Of a DNA stretch of 64,000 nt, positions 62,490 to 64,000 are shown in pieces. Location of the stretch: positions 186,001 through 250,000 of the forward strand of contig NZ_FOHO01000003.1 of assembly GCF_900111675.1 (NCBI RefSeq), in the 5' to 3' direction. This stretch comes from Paracoccus homiensis (GTDB taxonomy: Bacteria > Pseudomonadota > Alphaproteobacteria > Rhodobacterales > Rhodobacteraceae). A program made the position numbers and the translations under genes. Below the pieces are notes generated by a model. It worked only from the letters and a program-made list of their open reading frames with translations. It was not told the DNA's origin and searched no databases. The number at the start of each line of letters is the position of its first letter. Position 1 is the stretch's first letter.

Positions 62490-63020
62490 ATGGTTCCGGG
62501 ACTTGAGGTGAAATTCGCGGGTGGGGCTCCGATCCTGTCCGACGGGCATGTGATCGAGGGATATGCAAGCCTGTTCGGACTGACGGATCAGGGGGGCGAT
62601 GCGGTGATGCGCGGTGCCTTTGCCGCCAGCCTGGCCAAGCTGAGCGCCAAGGGCGACAAGGTTCGGATGCTGTGGCAGCACGATCCGGCCAAGCCCATCG
62701 GCGTCTGGGATGAGATCCGCGAGGATGAGAAGGGCCTTTGGGTCAAGGGGCGACTGTTGCCGGATGTGATCCAGGCCCGCGAAGCGGCGGCGCTGATCCA
62801 GGCTGGTGCGATCGACGGCCTGTCGATCGGCTATCGCACGATCCGCGCGGAGCGCGATCAGAAGGGGCGCCGCGCCCTGGCCGAGGTCGAGCTGTGGGAG
62901 GTGTCCTTGGTAACCTTTCCGATGCTGCCCGAGGCCAAGGTCGGCCGCAAGGAGGCAGAGGATCTGCGCGAGATGGCCGATCTGTTCGCCATTGCCGCGG
63001 ATGCGTTGCGCAACGACTGA
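62490..63020 (+). CDS. GTA/phage prohead protease (g4)
   Basis: The HK97-family (U35) prohead protease matures the capsid. The 176-residue product has the catalytic histidine H64 in VRMLWQHDPAKPIG and serine S112 in AIDGLSIGYR. A conserved ELWEVSLVTFPM follows, which supplies the third acidic residue. YASLFGLTDQGGDAVMRGAF near the N-terminus is typical. The ATG follows a near-perfect AAAGGAGG site. The major capsid gene follows 122 bases on. Confidence 0.93.
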   Translation: MVPGLEVKFAGGAPILSDGHVIEGYASLFGLTDQGGDAVMRGAFAASLAKLSAKGDKVRMLWQHDPAKPIGVWDEIREDEKGLWVKGRLLPDVIQAREAAALIQAGAIDGLSIGYRTIRAERDQKGRRALAEVELWEVSLVTFPMLPEAKVGRKEAEDLREMADLFAIAADALRND

Positions 63021-63040
63021 ACCGTTTCAACAAGATTGCC

Positions 63041-63065
63041 GGAAGGCGCCGCAACGGCGCGTTCC
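63041..63065 (+). repeat. Hairpin between protease and capsid genes
   Basis: GGAA-G-GCGCCG (63041-63051) pairs with CGGCGC-G-TTCC (63055-63065) around CAA, with one G-G mismatch. No T run follows. It could be an mRNA processing or stability element, letting capsid mRNA accumulate above the upstream genes. Confidence 0.45.
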
Positions 63066-63142
63066 GCAGGGTTCGGGTCACGTGTGGCGTGGCCTGAAAG
63101 CAGGGGCGTGCCGGCCCCGATTGTCGCGATGAGGAGAAGACC

Positions 63143-64000
63143 ATGACCGAGGTGAAAGCCGCGGGCGCGAAAGATGTGCCTGCCGATTTCAGAGGCGTCG
63201 ATCTGAAAGGGGCCATGATGGGGTTCGTCACCGAACTCAAGGGCTTCCGCGAAGACATCCAGAACAAACTTACTGCACAGGAAGAGCGTATGAACATGCT
63301 TGATCGCAAAACTGCACTGCGGGGCCGCGCGCCTCTGTCGACCGTGGCCGAGACCGAGGTTCCGCATCAGAAGGCGTTCAACGCCTATCTGCGCAGCGGC
63401 GACGATGACGGCCTGCGCGGTCTGGCCATCGAAGAAAAGGGCCTGAGCGTCGCAAGCGATGGTGGCTTCCTGGCCGCGCCGCAGGTCGCCGACACCGTGC
63501 AGAATGTGCTGCGCGCCGGGGCCTCGCTGCGCAAGCTGGCCAATGTCGTGGCGGTCGAATCCTCGTCCTACGAGGTGCTGGTCGACAAGGCCGATATGGG
63601 CGCGGGCTGGGCCGATGAAAGCGATGCGACTGAAACCGGTGCGGGCGGCGTCGAGCGTATCTCGATCCCGGTGCATGAGTTGTCGGCGATGCCGAAGGCC
63701 AGCCAGCGCCTTCTGGACGATGCGGCCTTCGATGTCGAAGGCTGGCTTGCCGAACGCATCGCCGACAAGTTCGCCCGCTCGGAAGCGGCGGCGTTCATCA
63801 ACGGTGATGGTATCTCGAAGCCGCGCGGCATCATGTCCTATCCGACCGCCGCGGCAGGTGCCGAAGGCGATGGCCAGATCGGCGTTGTCGGTACCGGGGC
63901 GCTGGGCGATTTCAACACCGCCTCGCCGGCGGATTCGCTGATCGACCTGATCTACGCGCTGGGCGCCGAATACCGCGCCAATGCCTGTTTCGTGATGAAC
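63143..64000 (+). CDS. GTA/phage major capsid protein (g5), 3' end missing
   Basis: This is an HK97-fold major capsid protein cut by the window edge after 286 codons. The first 60 or so residues are charged and helical (MTEVKAAGAKDVP... KGFREDIQNKLTAQEERMNML). They resemble the delta scaffold domain removed by the prohead protease. The capsid core then shows SVASDGGFLAAPQVADTVQNVL, MGAGWADESDAT, ISIPVHELSAMPKASQRLLDDAAFDVEGWL and INGDGISKPRGIM. ATG 63143 follows GAGGAGA. It continues the GTA order g1 to g5. Confidence 0.94.
   Translation, partial: MTEVKAAGAKDVPADFRGVDLKGAMMGFVTELKGFREDIQNKLTAQEERMNMLDRKTALRGRAPLSTVAETEVPHQKAFNAYLRSGDDDGLRGLAIEEKGLSVASDGGFLAAPQVADTVQNVLRAGASLRKLANVVAVESSSYEVLVDKADMGAGWADESDATETGAGGVERISIPVHELSAMPKASQRLLDDAAFDVEGWLAERIADKFARSEAAAFINGDGISKPRGIMSYPTAAAGAEGDGQIGVVGTGALGDFNTASPADSLIDLIYALGAEYRANACFVMN

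Noticed and set aside
1..64000. tRNA, rRNA, CRISPR arrays, insertion sequences
   Set aside because: No tRNA cloverleaf, rRNA segment, regular direct-repeat array or transposase was seen. Small RNAs cannot be excluded by eye.
59235..64000. Complete temperate prophage
   Set aside because: No integrase, repressor or attachment site is visible, and gene order fits a gene transfer agent. The right part lies outside the window, so this is not final.

Overview
The window reads as chromosomal DNA of a high-GC alphaproteobacterium of the Rhodobacteraceae, most like Paracoccus or Rhodobacter. The evidence is gene content: an NDUFA12-type complex I accessory subunit, an F0 ATP synthase operon with paired b' and b subunits, L-malyl-CoA/beta-methylmalyl-CoA lyase, UDP-sulfoquinovose synthase, and the first genes of a Rhodobacter capsulatus-type gene transfer agent (GTA). 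Genus is inference; no rRNA or tRNA gene was seen. Coding density is very high, many neighbours overlap by the 4-base ATGA motif, and no gap exceeds 300 bases.

Layout. 1-1.6 kb (minus): surE, pcm and the start of a lipoprotein gene. 1.8-3.6 kb: a TauE/SafE-type transporter with a TIGR02186-type envelope protein. 3.7-11.1 kb: malyl-CoA lyase, a D-amino acid aminotransferase, an N-formylglutamate amidohydrolase divergent from pyruvate kinase, rpmI-rplT with its own promoter and terminator, a cysteine-cluster protein and an orphan cytochrome P450. 11.2-15.5 kb: an AGCS symporter, pheS-yrhK, the NDUFA12 homologue, an MlaD-type protein and a DUF2155 protein. 15.5-20 kb (minus): accB-accC-aat, hisF-hisE and hisA. 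20.2-21.8 kb: a DUF2147 protein and sqdB.

21.9-28.6 kb is a complete choline-to-betaine module: the choXWV ABC transporter (minus) divergent from betI-betB-betA (plus), with a BetI-type palindrome between them. 28.6-35.5 kb: a DsbA-like thioredoxin, an aminotransferase overlapping an N-acetylmuramoyl-L-alanine amidase, PBP1A, a small lipoprotein and an MgtC-like protein. 35.6-42.5 kb: prfB, an aldo/keto reductase, a secreted protein, a patatin-like phospholipase, a DUF502 protein and an arsR-psuK-psuG operon. 42.7-45.4 kb: the F0 operon atpI-B-E-X-F.

45.4-51.8 kb: a LacI-family regulator divergent from a ugpB-A-E-C-like ABC transporter operon. Its last gene encodes an endonuclease/exonuclease/phosphatase-fold hydrolase where E. 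coli has ugpQ. 52-58.9 kb: an OmpA-type lipoprotein, nth overlapping a PfkB/adenosine kinase gene, a Hint-domain protein preceded by a large inverted repeat, fabF-mltG and a small coiled-coil protein.

59.2-64 kb (truncated by the window end): GTA/phage head genes in RcGTA order, namely small-terminase-like g1, large terminase, portal, head-formation protein, prohead protease and major capsid protein. They follow an AT-rich leader with a good promoter and, just downstream of it, an intrinsic terminator. A GC-rich intergenic repeat occurs at four places (5.7, 19.2, 51.8 and 61.0 kb), one of them inside the GTA cluster.
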